A stretch of DNA of 63,788 nt, taken from positions 1 to 63,788 of the forward strand of contig JBDTRY010000002.1 in the NCBI GenBank assembly GCA_039931435.1, read 5' to 3'. Position numbers and translations under genes: made by a program. How positions within the stretch are numbered: position 1 is the stretch's first letter; each line of letters starts with the position of its first letter. Positions 27,355-35,891 of the stretch are shown piece after piece. Under the pieces are notes generated by a model. It did no database searches. It saw nothing but the letters and a program-made list of their open reading frames with translations, and was not told the DNA's origin. The stretch is from JBDTRY01 sp039931435 (GTDB taxonomy: Bacteria; Acidobacteriota; Thermoanaerobaculia; Gp7-AA8).

Positions 27355-28241
27355 ACAATGCTGCGGCACAGGAGTCGCGACCTGTCCGCGGTCCGGCCGT
27401 CGACGGAGGGACGTCGCGCGTCGTCATCAGGGCGATGCTGTTCCTGTTGTCAAGTGCAGTGATACTCGCTGCGAGCGCCCCGCTCGGCGCTCGCCTGTCA
27501 GGTAGATGGCCTGAGCTGGCCGTCGGAGCGGTGGCCGCAATCGGCACCTTTCTACTTACCGTCGCCTGCGTTCGATGGGACCGCCTGACCCTCGATGACG
27601 TGGGCGCGGCGGCGAACCGGAGCAGTCTTTTTCGTCTTGCGATCGGCTTTCTCATCGGGCTCACGCTCGTTGCCCTCTGGGCGCAGATCTCGGCGATGGC
27701 TGGCGGAGTGCGCTGGGTACGGACTGCGTCGGTTGGCGGGATGGCGCCCTTGATTTCGTTGATTACCTACCTCGCCCTGGCATGCAGGGAGGAGTTGGCG
27801 TTTCGTGGATATCCGTTGCGACGGCTTTATGCGGCTCTGGGACTGTGGCCGGCCCAGATTGTCGTGGCGGTTGTATTCGTTCTGGAGCACAGGCTCGGTG
27901 GCTACCCGTGGGTAGACGCCGTTTTCGGTTCAGGGATGGGCGCGCTTCTGTTCGGCATGGCTGCCATCGCCACTGGAGGACTGGCCATACCAATCGGCAT
28001 TCACGCGGCGTGGAATTTCGGATCGTGGGCTGTGGGAATAAAGGGGACACCGGGATTCTGGAGACCGGTGGTTCTTCAGGCCGAGGCGGAGCGGGCCCAC
28101 ATTGCCGGAACCGTGATCTACGACGTGCTCTTCATCCTGGCCACGATATTGTTCTGGATCTGGCACCGCAGGAGAACGGTTATATTCCGTGATGCAGGCA
28201 GTGACGACACGCGTCGTCAGATTGGCAAGTGTTCTACTTAA
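27351..28241 (+). CDS. CPBP family intramembrane glutamic endopeptidase
   Basis: The 296-residue membrane protein has several hydrophobic helices. The CPBP (Abi, Rce1-like) signature EELAFRG at about residues 147-153 gives the two catalytic glutamates and arginine. It is followed by FVLEHR and GIHAAWNFGSW, whose histidine and asparagine belong to motifs 2 and 3. Family members cleave within membranes or process prenylated or peptide substrates. Its start overlaps the propeller stop by four bases, so the two are co-translated; the propeller could be its client or sensor, which is inference. Confidence 0.9.
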   Translation: MNNAAAQESRPVRGPAVDGGTSRVVIRAMLFLLSSAVILAASAPLGARLSGRWPELAVGAVAAIGTFLLTVACVRWDRLTLDDVGAAANRSSLFRLAIGFLIGLTLVALWAQISAMAGGVRWVRTASVGGMAPLISLITYLALACREELAFRGYPLRRLYAALGLWPAQIVVAVVFVLEHRLGGYPWVDAVFGSGMGALLFGMAAIATGGLAIPIGIHAAWNFGSWAVGIKGTPGFWRPVVLQAEAERAHIAGTVIYDVLFILATILFWIWHRRRTVIFRDAGSDDTRRQIGKCST

Positions 28242-28361
28242 AATCGGATGAGGGATCTCCGGCTCTGGTAACAAAGATCATCATTGCACCGCGTGTACAC
28301 ATCCACTGGCGCTTGCGCCGTTACCCGCTCGGGACCTCACGCCTCCCCGAGGGAACCAACA

Positions 28362-29012
28362 TCACGGGGCCAGTTCATAGAGCTCGGTGCTCGGGCTGAT
28401 GAGCATCGGCCGGAAGCGAGCGCGAAACAAGGGGTTGGAAACGGGCATTGCGATCCGGGCAAATCTCTCGTTGATGAGAAGGTGATCGGCGCCGAATTTC
28501 CGGAGCCGGGTATAGAGCGCCTCCGGGTCATCGTCCAGTCTACGGATGGTGTCGTAGCGGTACGGACCGGTGGCGTCACCAAGGAAGCGGCCATCGGCGT
28601 AAAAAGCGGACTGTTCTACGAAGAGCGCATACACCGTGTAGTGAGAGCCACAGGTTGAGTTCAGAAGTACGAGAACGTCGTCTCCGGGAATGCGCTCCAG
28701 GAGGTATTTCTGGCGATCCGCGGTACGGACAGGAACGAGGCCGCGCTGCCAGACTTTCAGGGCAGCGTATCCGACGCCCGGCGATGCGAAGAGCAGTCCG
28801 GTGAGGACCACCATCGCTCCGGATATCGCCTTCTCTCGCGGAAGAAGACGGCTGACCAGGAGGGCGAAGGACACTGCCGCGGGGATGGCGAACATGGCAG
28901 CGCCAGCGAACAGGTAACGGTCGTCGGTGCCGGTCATGACTATGGCGTACACCAGAGTGACGAGGAACGCCACGCGTCCCCAGCGCAGTGCGATCCCCCC
29001 AGCCTCTCTCAC
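28362..29012 (-). pseudogene. C-terminal remnant of a GT-C (PMT/ArnT-like) glycosyltransferase
   Basis: The 216 codons encode two or three hydrophobic helices with a DDRYLFAGAAMFAIPAA segment, like the RY...P helix of dolichyl-phosphate-mannose-type transferases. A soluble end with FGADHLLINERF follows, the usual close of such proteins. The N-terminal half with catalytic acidic loops is absent, and no continuation is readable in any frame upstream to 29196. It is probably a truncated gene, though a short membrane protein is possible. Confidence 0.6.
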
Positions 29013-29196
29013 CGTTTTACTTCATCCTGGCTCCCCTGTTTCTCGCTCAAGCGCCGTGGCAAATGCGGTTTTCTCCAGTGTGAAGCAGCATGAGCGGAGT
29101 TGCCGCCAAGTATAGCGTTGCCGTCTGGTGGTTCATACAAATCGGGAAGGACCAGCCGGTCGTTCATAACAACGATTTTCCCGCCTGTCGGTGAAG

Positions 29197-29750
29197 TCAT
29201 GGAAACAGGTTGCGGCTGTCGATGATCTTCACACCGGTGAGCCCGTTTCGCTGATCCATGACGGCGATGGATAGCTGGCTACCCCGTTTGTCAATCAGAA
29301 TCTGCACGGAGTAGGTCACGAATCCGCCCGGGTCGTCTCTGCCGGCGACTACTCGAATGCAGTTTAAGCGATCGGTGGGACCTCGGCGATGCCGTTGACG
29401 GCGGCGAGCAGCACCTTGACCAGGGCCACACGCTCGTTTCCTTCCTTTGCGAACTGCAGATGGGCTCAGGGGGCCAGCTGTGTCGCCAGGGCCCTGAGTT
29501 CGGCGGCGGTCTCTATCGTCGATGGCTGCGCCACCGTGTGACTGTCGAAGCGGCTGAGCACGGGATCGTTGATCCCGCACTGAACCAGCGTGGTGCGGAA
29601 GGCGATGAATCGGCTGCGCAGGTCCGGCGGCAACAAATGCACGCCCGTCCTGTCCGGCGGCCGATCCTCGCCACCGCCGACCGGATCGATGTCCTGACTC
29701 ATCGCCTCGGCGATCGCCAGAGCCTCGGCTGCTAGAGCGCTGTTGTCCAT
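29197..29750 (-). pseudogene. Broken gene of unknown function
   Basis: On the minus strand a sensible protein starts at 29750 (MDNSALAAEALAIAEAMSQD), runs to a TGA at 29466, and continues plausibly in the same frame (AHLQFAKEGNERVALVKVLL, then AAVNGIAEVPP) to a TAA near 29366. A different frame then carries RLNCIRVVAGRDD to SRNLFP, ending at 29197. One nonsense codon and one frameshift would restore a gene of about 180 codons. I do not recognise the family. Sequencing error is an alternative. Confidence 0.55.
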
Positions 29751-29845
29751 GCCTGAGTATTGGCGGGCCTGCCCGTCCCTCCGAGGAGTCTACTTCTTTC
29801 GATCGGTGAGTGACAGCGGCAGGCCGGCTCTTGTAAAAGGAACGG

Positions 29846-30592
29846 ATGAAGATTGCCACATGGAATGTGAACGGGATCAGAGCGCGGAAGGATCAGTTCG
29901 CCGGCTGGATGACCCGCGACGAACCTGACGTCGTCTGCCTTCAGGAACTGAAAGCGTCGCTCGATCAGATTCCCGCCGAGATCTGCGATCTGGCCGGATA
30001 CCGCTCCCTATGGCATGGCAACAAGGGCTACTCGGGAGTGAGCCTCCACGTTCGCAATGAAACCTTCCCCGGCGAGGTTCATTTCACCCATCCATCGTTC
30101 GATCACGAGACGCGAATCGTTCAGACGCAACTCGGCGACCTGGTCGTGGCCTCCGTGTACGTGCCGAACGGGGGCAAGGACTTCGGGGCCAAGATGGACT
30201 TTCTTCAGGCCATCAATGAATACGTCGAACGAACGCACAGGGAAGGACTCTCCCTGATCCTCTGCGGAGACATGAACGTGGCGCTGACCGATCGCGACGT
30301 GCATCCCAGGGAACGCAAGCCCGGGATCATCGGGCAGCGTTCCGACGAACGGGAACTGATGGAAGGGCTCATCAGCCGAGGGCTGGTGGACCTTGGCAGA
30401 ACAATGGATCCCGAAAACGACGATCTCTTCACCTGGTGGGCGCCCTGGCGCAACATGCGCCAACGCAACATCGGCTGGCGCCTGGACTACGTACTGGCCA
30501 GCCAGGCCTGGGCATCGCGCGCCGTTTCCTGCCGTGTACTCAGTGAGATCGGAACCAGCGATCACGCCCCGGTCATGGCAGTCTTCGACTGA
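29846..30592 (+). CDS. xthA: Exodeoxyribonuclease III
   Basis: ExoIII nicks DNA at abasic sites and trims 3-prime ends in base-excision repair. The 248-residue protein shows the endonuclease/exonuclease/phosphatase pattern: MKIATWNVNGIR with the metal-site asparagine, CLQELK with the catalytic glutamate near 34, GDMNVAL with the aspartate and asparagine, LDYVLAS, and the terminal SDHAPV histidine. The length is normal. AAGGAAC lies just before the ATG. It appears monocistronic. Confidence 0.95.
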   Translation: MKIATWNVNGIRARKDQFAGWMTRDEPDVVCLQELKASLDQIPAEICDLAGYRSLWHGNKGYSGVSLHVRNETFPGEVHFTHPSFDHETRIVQTQLGDLVVASVYVPNGGKDFGAKMDFLQAINEYVERTHREGLSLILCGDMNVALTDRDVHPRERKPGIIGQRSDERELMEGLISRGLVDLGRTMDPENDDLFTWWAPWRNMRQRNIGWRLDYVLASQAWASRAVSCRVLSEIGTSDHAPVMAVFD

Positions 30593-31012
30593 CGAGGGAA
30601 CGGATCGCTGGTCCTACGAAGGTCTTCGTTGACAATGCAAACTTTGTCGTATACGTTGTGTCGGTGGGCCGGGCTGTTCACAGGAACGAAACTCCCGCCC
30701 CCGCTGGACGTAATAGTCGATGAACGCATTTCGATTCGATGAGACGAGGATGGTATGCGAGACACCAGGTTCGCCGGTCCTGACGCTGAGCACCGACTTC
30801 TCAGGCCGAGGTTTTGTACCCGCATCGGAGTCACCTCGGTCGCCGGCGGAGGAGATTTTCGGTTTTCGCAGACACGCTTTCTGGCGGGAGATGTTCCGTC
30901 GAATCCGACCTTCGCTGTTCAGAAATAACGAATTGATGATTCACCGCTCGACAAAAGTTCCGATCGATGAATTACGCGAGATCAGAACGATCATTGCGTA
31001 CAGGGAGCAACG
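30593..31012. other. Spacer upstream of the M56-TPR gene
   Basis: This spacer contains the promoter-like element at 30629-30657 and one doubtful short ORF (30720-31016). If that ORF is not real, the M56-TPR mRNA would have a leader of about 350 bases. Confidence 0.5.
30629..30657 (+). promoter_or_regulatory. Promoter upstream of the M56-TPR gene
   Basis: TTGACA (30629-30634) and TACGTT (30652-30657) are 17 bases apart. GACAA (30631-30635) and TTGTC, 8 bases further on, form an inverted repeat overlapping the -35 and spacer, similar in half-site to the blaI dyad. Confidence 0.6.
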
Positions 31013-31016
31013 ATGA
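30720..31016 (+). CDS. Doubtful small ORF upstream of M56-TPR
   Basis: This 98-codon ORF overlaps the next ATG by four bases, as coupled genes do, and follows a good promoter. However, I recognise no family, see no Shine-Dalgarno, and the amino-acid composition is arginine-rich as in spurious GC-rich frames. A BlaI-type regulator would be expected here, but the sequence shows no winged-helix pattern. Confidence 0.3.
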   Translation: MNAFRFDETRMVCETPGSPVLTLSTDFSGRGFVPASESPRSPAEEIFGFRRHAFWREMFRRIRPSLFRNNELMIHRSTKVPIDELREIRTIIAYREQR

Positions 31017-33460
31017 CTATCAGCGCAACCCTCATTCAGGCTCTAGGCTGGACGTTGATTCACTTCCTCTGGCAGGGAGCGATGGTGGTCGGACTGACCG
31101 CATGTGCACTCGAACTCGTGGACAAGCGTTCGGCCCGGCTGCGGTATGCATTCGGCTGCATCGGAATGCTGCTTCTCGTTGCCGCTCCGCTGGTCACATT
31201 CTCCCGCGAATATGCGGCAGCGGCTTCGCTGCCCGCCCTCGCAGATTATGCCGTTCCGCAGGTGCTGGACATGGCAAAGTCGGGCGCATCGGCCACCGTG
31301 GAACGATCCCGTGAGTTCATTGGTCTGATCCGCGGTAGCTCCCCGGCACCGGCCGCGCCCATCGACTGGCGCGGAGGAATCAGCGAGGTTCTTTCTCCGG
31401 TGCTGCCGGCCCTGGTGCTCTTCTGGACGATTGGCGTGGCCCTGCTTTCCCTGCGCGTAGTCCGGGGAACGGTCGGAGTATGGAGGATGCGTACGTCGCA
31501 CACCGATGCGCTCCCAGCGATCTGGGAGCGAAGGTTTGCTGCGTTAGCCGCGCGCATGGATGTGAAGCGGCGTATGCGTATTCTGCAGTCGTCGCTGGCC
31601 GAAGTGCCGGCGGTGATCGGAGTGATCCGGCCGGTGATCCTCATTCCGGCTTCGGCGCTCTCCGGATTGTCGACAGAACAGCTGGAAATGATTCTGGCGC
31701 ACGAGATTGCGCACGTTCGCCGCCTCGATTACCTGGTGAACCTGCTGCAGACCCTCGTGGAAACGATGTTCTTCTACCACCCCGCGGTGTGGTGGATCTC
31801 CAATCAGATCCGCATCGAACGGGAGAACTGCTGCGACGACGCGGCACTGGCAGTCTGTGGCAATCCGGTTCTGTATGCCCGGGCCCTGGCCGAACTGGAA
31901 ACGCTTCGAGGAAACGCTCCGGCTCCGGCTATTGCTGCAACTGGCGGCTCGCTGATCGCCCGCATCCGGCGCGTCCTGGCGAACGATCAGGAAGAAACGA
32001 CGCCGGCGCCCGTGGCGGGAGTGGCCATCCTGGCGGTGATCCTCATCGTCATCCTCGCTCCATTCTCTGTTCTTGCCGGACGTGCGACGAATGACGGCGT
32101 CCGTCACAGTGGCGTTGTGGAGTCCCTGGTCAGACTGGTGGTGAACAAGAGTACCGGTGTTACACCGGCCAAACCCGAGGTTGCCTCGGTCGCCAGCGAC
32201 GACTCCACTGACAAAGAGTGGAACGATGTCGTAATCGACCGCACGGATAACAAAACCGACCGGAATCCCGCCGACTTTGGCGGTCTGAAGGAAGCCATCG
32301 AGGTGGTGTCCAACCGTCTCACTGGCGATCGCCAGCCGGCTCTCGATGACGGCGCGGGCTGGTACCGGTTCGGATATGCACTGCACAACAAAGATCAGTT
32401 CGACGATGCGCGTGCAGCATTCGAGCGGGCCATTCAGCTGGGAGCGAAGGTTCCCGAGTCCAGTTACAACATCGCCTGCGGCTACGCCCTTCAGAACGAT
32501 CACGAGAACGCCCTGCTCTGGCTGAGGAAGGCCATCGACGCCGGTTACGATTCCCGGGGTCACATGAACCACGATTCCGATCTGGATCGGCTGCGGACAG
32601 ATCCCCGCTTCGCCCAGCTGATGCAGACGCTTCCATCCGACAATAAGGACACTGGTGATGATCGTCTCACCGAGGCCAATGACGAGTTCTCAAGGCTGAA
32701 GAGGTCAGATTCGAAGGAAGGCGGAGACTGGTTCGGTGTGGGCTTCGACCTGATTTCGCTCGGAGACTATCCCCGGGCCATCGACGCCTTCCAGCATGCT
32801 CTCCAGTATGGATTCAAAGAAAGCACCACGATGTACAACCTGGCCTGCGCGTATTCACTGAACGGAAACCGCGATGAGGGGATGCGCTGGCTGACGAAAG
32901 CTGTCGAAAATGGTTTCGACAATTCCGGGAAACTCGATCGGGACCCGGACATTCAGGGCCTTCGCTCCGATCCTCGTTTTCCGGCGCTGCGGCAGCGAGC
33001 GGACGCACTTTCGCTCGGCCAGTTCATGTCCTTCGATAAGTTCATGACCGCTCACTGGCAGAAAGCCGTCGATCATTTTCGAAGCGTAGTGCAGAGTGAC
33101 AACTGTGGAAGATCGTGGTTCAACCTCGGGTACTCGCTTCATGAGAACGGCCAGTACGGCGAAGCCATCAGTGCCTATCAGCAGGCGCTGTCAAAGGGCT
33201 ATCGTATTCCGACTACTACCTACAACGTGGCATGCAGCTACGCCCGCCTCGGCGACAGGGAAAATGCATTCGTCTGGCTCGATCGCGCAGCGAACGCCGG
33301 AATGAATGAAGACGTGATCAGCGGAGACGACGATCTGAACAGTCTGCATTCCGATCCCCGGTTCGAGAAGTACAGGAAGGACGAACCGAAAAAATTCTGG
33401 AAGGACAAGAAAAAAGAGCAGGAGAAGCGCTCGAAGGTATCGGAGATCGTTCAGTTCTAG
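31013..33460 (+). CDS. M56 metallopeptidase fused to three TPR cassettes
   Basis: The 815-residue membrane protein has hydrophobic helices near 8-30, 45-63 and 130-150. The peptidase region has LAHEIAHVRRLD (zinc motif) and IERENCCDDAAL (third-ligand region). A final helix follows (GVAILAVILIVILAPFSVLAG, about 340). After it come three tandem cassettes of about 90 residues, each with a YNxACxY TPR helix and ending DSDLDRLRTDPRF, DPDIQGLRSDPRF or DDDLNSLHSDPRF. In BlaR1-like topology the tail is beyond the membrane, so the cassettes may be the sensor. No BlaI gene is adjacent; the nearest in the window is at 20688. Confidence 0.9.
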   Translation: MTISATLIQALGWTLIHFLWQGAMVVGLTACALELVDKRSARLRYAFGCIGMLLLVAAPLVTFSREYAAAASLPALADYAVPQVLDMAKSGASATVERSREFIGLIRGSSPAPAAPIDWRGGISEVLSPVLPALVLFWTIGVALLSLRVVRGTVGVWRMRTSHTDALPAIWERRFAALAARMDVKRRMRILQSSLAEVPAVIGVIRPVILIPASALSGLSTEQLEMILAHEIAHVRRLDYLVNLLQTLVETMFFYHPAVWWISNQIRIERENCCDDAALAVCGNPVLYARALAELETLRGNAPAPAIAATGGSLIARIRRVLANDQEETTPAPVAGVAILAVILIVILAPFSVLAGRATNDGVRHSGVVESLVRLVVNKSTGVTPAKPEVASVASDDSTDKEWNDVVIDRTDNKTDRNPADFGGLKEAIEVVSNRLTGDRQPALDDGAGWYRFGYALHNKDQFDDARAAFERAIQLGAKVPESSYNIACGYALQNDHENALLWLRKAIDAGYDSRGHMNHDSDLDRLRTDPRFAQLMQTLPSDNKDTGDDRLTEANDEFSRLKRSDSKEGGDWFGVGFDLISLGDYPRAIDAFQHALQYGFKESTTMYNLACAYSLNGNRDEGMRWLTKAVENGFDNSGKLDRDPDIQGLRSDPRFPALRQRADALSLGQFMSFDKFMTAHWQKAVDHFRSVVQSDNCGRSWFNLGYSLHENGQYGEAISAYQQALSKGYRIPTTTYNVACSYARLGDRENAFVWLDRAANAGMNEDVISGDDDLNSLHSDPRFEKYRKDEPKKFWKDKKKEQEKRSKVSEIVQF

Positions 33461-33509
33461 AGAGCCAATTGCCGCTGACGTGGCCGAAGGTTTCAATGTT
33501 GGGCGAAGA

Positions 33510-33655
33510 CCTTTGAGCAACCGGGAAGGTAGAAGAGATCCTTCGCTCGACGCTCAGGATGACAGGTACGCGAAGCGCTCCTGAACGCAACGCGCATCCC
33601 CTTTTCAACATGTCATCCCGAACGAGCGAAGCGAGGAGGGATCCCCCGCTCGTGT
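33510..33655 (+). repeat. Dispersed intergenic repeat, family A, copy 5
   Basis: GCAACCGGGAAGGTAGAAG, GATCCTTCGCTCGACGC and CAGGATGACAGG match the other copies. A second unit near 33617-33650 (TCATCCCGAACGAGCGAAGC, GGAGGGATCCCC) faces it. It lies in the 3-prime gap between convergent genes. Confidence 0.7.
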
Positions 33656-33697
33656 GACGATCCCTGTCGCTGAGAACACCGCCACTCGGTGCCTTCC

Positions 33698-35629
33698 TCA
33701 GTCCAGCAGATATCTCTGCAGGAAACTCACCATGGCCAGCATCTGGTAGTCGGCGTTCACCTTCTTGCCGAATCCGTGGCCCTCGTTCTTGCCCAGCAGA
33801 TACCACACCGGCGTGCCCTGGGCCCGAACCCGTTTGATCATCTGTTCTCCTTCCGTGTAAGGGACACGCGGATCGTTGAACCCGGCGATGACGAAAAGAG
33901 GATTCCGAATTTTCTCAGCACTGGTCAGAGGCGAGATCGTCTCCAGGAACTGCGCCATCCCCGGCTCGCGCTCGTCCCCGTACTCTACGCGCCGGAGATC
34001 CTGCCGGTAGGACTGCGTGTTCTTCAGGAAGGTGTTGAAGTTCGAGATTCCGACGACGTCGATCCCGGCGCGGATGCGCTCGGAGTAGTGGGTGAGTGTG
34101 GCCAGAGACATGTAGCCGCCGTAGCTGCCACCGTAGACTGCCACGCGCGAGCCATCCAGTTTCGAATCGGCGGCGATCCAGTCCAGGACCGTGCCGATGT
34201 CTTTGACTGAATCCTCGCGGTGCATGCCGTTGTCCATGGCCAGGTAGGTCTTCCCGTAGCCCGTGGAGCCTCGGACGTTGGGATAGACCACGGCCACGCC
34301 CATCTCGTTGATGAAGTAGTTTCCGCGCCCGAGAAAGACGGGTCTGGACTGACCCTCGGGGCCTCCATGGATGTTGACGATCACCGGCCGCTTCCCGGGA
34401 AACTTCGAGGGATCGGGCCGGTAGACGAAGGCGGAGATCGCTGTGCCATCGAAGCTCTTCATGGGAACGAGCTCGGGCTCCACATTTCGTGACGGGTCCA
34501 TACCTCCCGTTTCACTGAACGTCCATCGTTCCAGCCTGCCCGTCTTCACGTCCAAGGACCAGGTATCGCTCGGAGATTTCGCCGAGGAGATATCGAAGGC
34601 GATCAGAGCGCCCGAAGGGTGCCAGCGCATGCGGGACAAAACTCCGGCCGGAACCGCCGGGACAGAGAGAGCTTTGTGCGTAGCGGCGTCTATCAAGTGC
34701 AGTTTTCCAACGCCGTTTTCATTCGTTATGAAGGCGATGGCCTTGCCGTCCGGAGACGGTTCGAACTCCTCGACATCCCACTTGGTGTTGCTGCTCAGAG
34801 CAGCGATGCGGCCCGTGGCCGGTTCCAGGGAGACCAGAGTGCTGAACTCTCCGCGGGCGTCGGTAGTGACGTAGATTGATTTCCCGTCGGCGGAGAACCG
34901 GGCATCGTTCCAGGTGGCCCGGTCGGACGTTTTCGGGGTGATTTCCGTGAGCTGCCCGCTGGCCAGATCGAGAATGTGCAGATGGTCTTCATTGGCCGAG
35001 ATTCCCTCATCGAGAAGGAGGCGCTTATCGTCCGGAGACCAGTCGGTCACTCTCCACCCGCCGCTCTTCACCTGGAGGACCAGTCGGGCCGACTTCGGGT
35101 CGACTGGATTCATGACGTAGAGGTCGCTGTCCTTTCCGTTCCGCCGTGTTGAGGAGTAGGCGATGCGTTCCCCGCCATTCGACCAGCGCAACCCGCCGTT
35201 CCGTGATTTCCCGTCCGTGAGCAGCGTCGTCGTCCCGTCGGAGAGGTCGAAGCGGTAGAGCTGGTAAAACTCGCCCCCGCCGATGTCCCGCGAAAAAACG
35301 ATGATCTTTCCGTCGCCAGGGGAGAACGAGCCTCCTCCGACACGGTCGTCGAAGAATGTGAGCTGCTCCCTGGCTCCGCCGGGGATCTTCACCACATGGA
35401 GCTGGGGTGTATTCCCGAAGCGGGTGACAATGAGCATTTGCCGGCCGACCGGGCTCCAGCCCTGAAAAGCCACGGAGCGTGACTCGAGATACGGTTCGAC
35501 TCGGGCGGCCAATGCATCAGAGATCTCCGGAATACCTTCTCGCACGAGGCTTGCCGGGGCATCGGCGGCTGTAATGTGCGCGGCGGAGAGGACGAAGGCC
35601 AGAGTAAAAGCGACGTTGGCTCGGAGCAT
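33698..35629 (-). CDS. Secreted S9 family prolyl oligopeptidase-like peptidase
   Basis: Exported serine peptidase, 643 residues from the chosen start. The N-terminal part forms a beta-propeller of WD40/TolB-like blades (for example FSPGDGKIIVFSRD and WSPDDKRLLLDEG). The C-terminal alpha/beta-hydrolase domain has NIHGGPEGQS, the nucleophile GGSYGGY, FNDPRVPYTEGEQM for the aspartate and NEGHGF for the histidine. The ATG at 35629 is preceded by AAGGAG six bases upstream and yields a clean signal peptide (MLRANVAFTLAFVLSAAHITAA). Longer in-frame starts lack both. It probably degrades peptides in the periplasm. Confidence 0.93.
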   Translation of the reverse strand: MLRANVAFTLAFVLSAAHITAADAPASLVREGIPEISDALAARVEPYLESRSVAFQGWSPVGRQMLIVTRFGNTPQLHVVKIPGGAREQLTFFDDRVGGGSFSPGDGKIIVFSRDIGGGEFYQLYRFDLSDGTTTLLTDGKSRNGGLRWSNGGERIAYSSTRRNGKDSDLYVMNPVDPKSARLVLQVKSGGWRVTDWSPDDKRLLLDEGISANEDHLHILDLASGQLTEITPKTSDRATWNDARFSADGKSIYVTTDARGEFSTLVSLEPATGRIAALSSNTKWDVEEFEPSPDGKAIAFITNENGVGKLHLIDAATHKALSVPAVPAGVLSRMRWHPSGALIAFDISSAKSPSDTWSLDVKTGRLERWTFSETGGMDPSRNVEPELVPMKSFDGTAISAFVYRPDPSKFPGKRPVIVNIHGGPEGQSRPVFLGRGNYFINEMGVAVVYPNVRGSTGYGKTYLAMDNGMHREDSVKDIGTVLDWIAADSKLDGSRVAVYGGSYGGYMSLATLTHYSERIRAGIDVVGISNFNTFLKNTQSYRQDLRRVEYGDEREPGMAQFLETISPLTSAEKIRNPLFVIAGFNDPRVPYTEGEQMIKRVRAQGTPVWYLLGKNEGHGFGKKVNADYQMLAMVSFLQRYLLD

Positions 35630-35789
35630 GGTTTTCTCCTTCATGAGACCGCTCTTGATTCGGCGAGCATAGCAACAATGGGACACGCGGTTGCCTATAG
35701 AATTCACGGCGGAATGAAATGACCGGGCGACCCTGTTGCGGATGGCGATCATTAATCCATGGAACGCCGCCCGCAGCGGGCAGTTGCGG

Positions 35790-35819
35790 TTGGGATCGCG
35801 CGTTCATCTTTCCTATGAT
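35790..35819 (+). promoter_or_regulatory. Promoter of the S1-domain gene
   Basis: TTGGGA (35790-35795) and TATGAT (35814-35819) are 18 bases apart, about 70 bases before the ATG. The leader contains GAAAGG before the start. Confidence 0.55.
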
Positions 35820-35891
35820 ATCGAGTAACATACGCCGTCCCAGTCCTACCTCGCCGACCGAGGCACCAATCAGAAAGGTTCTACACATCCC

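Noticed and set aside
29009..29200. Small ORF upstream of the glycosyltransferase remnant
   Set aside because: No hydrophobic helices that could continue the GT-C protein, no ribosome-binding site and no recognisable pattern.
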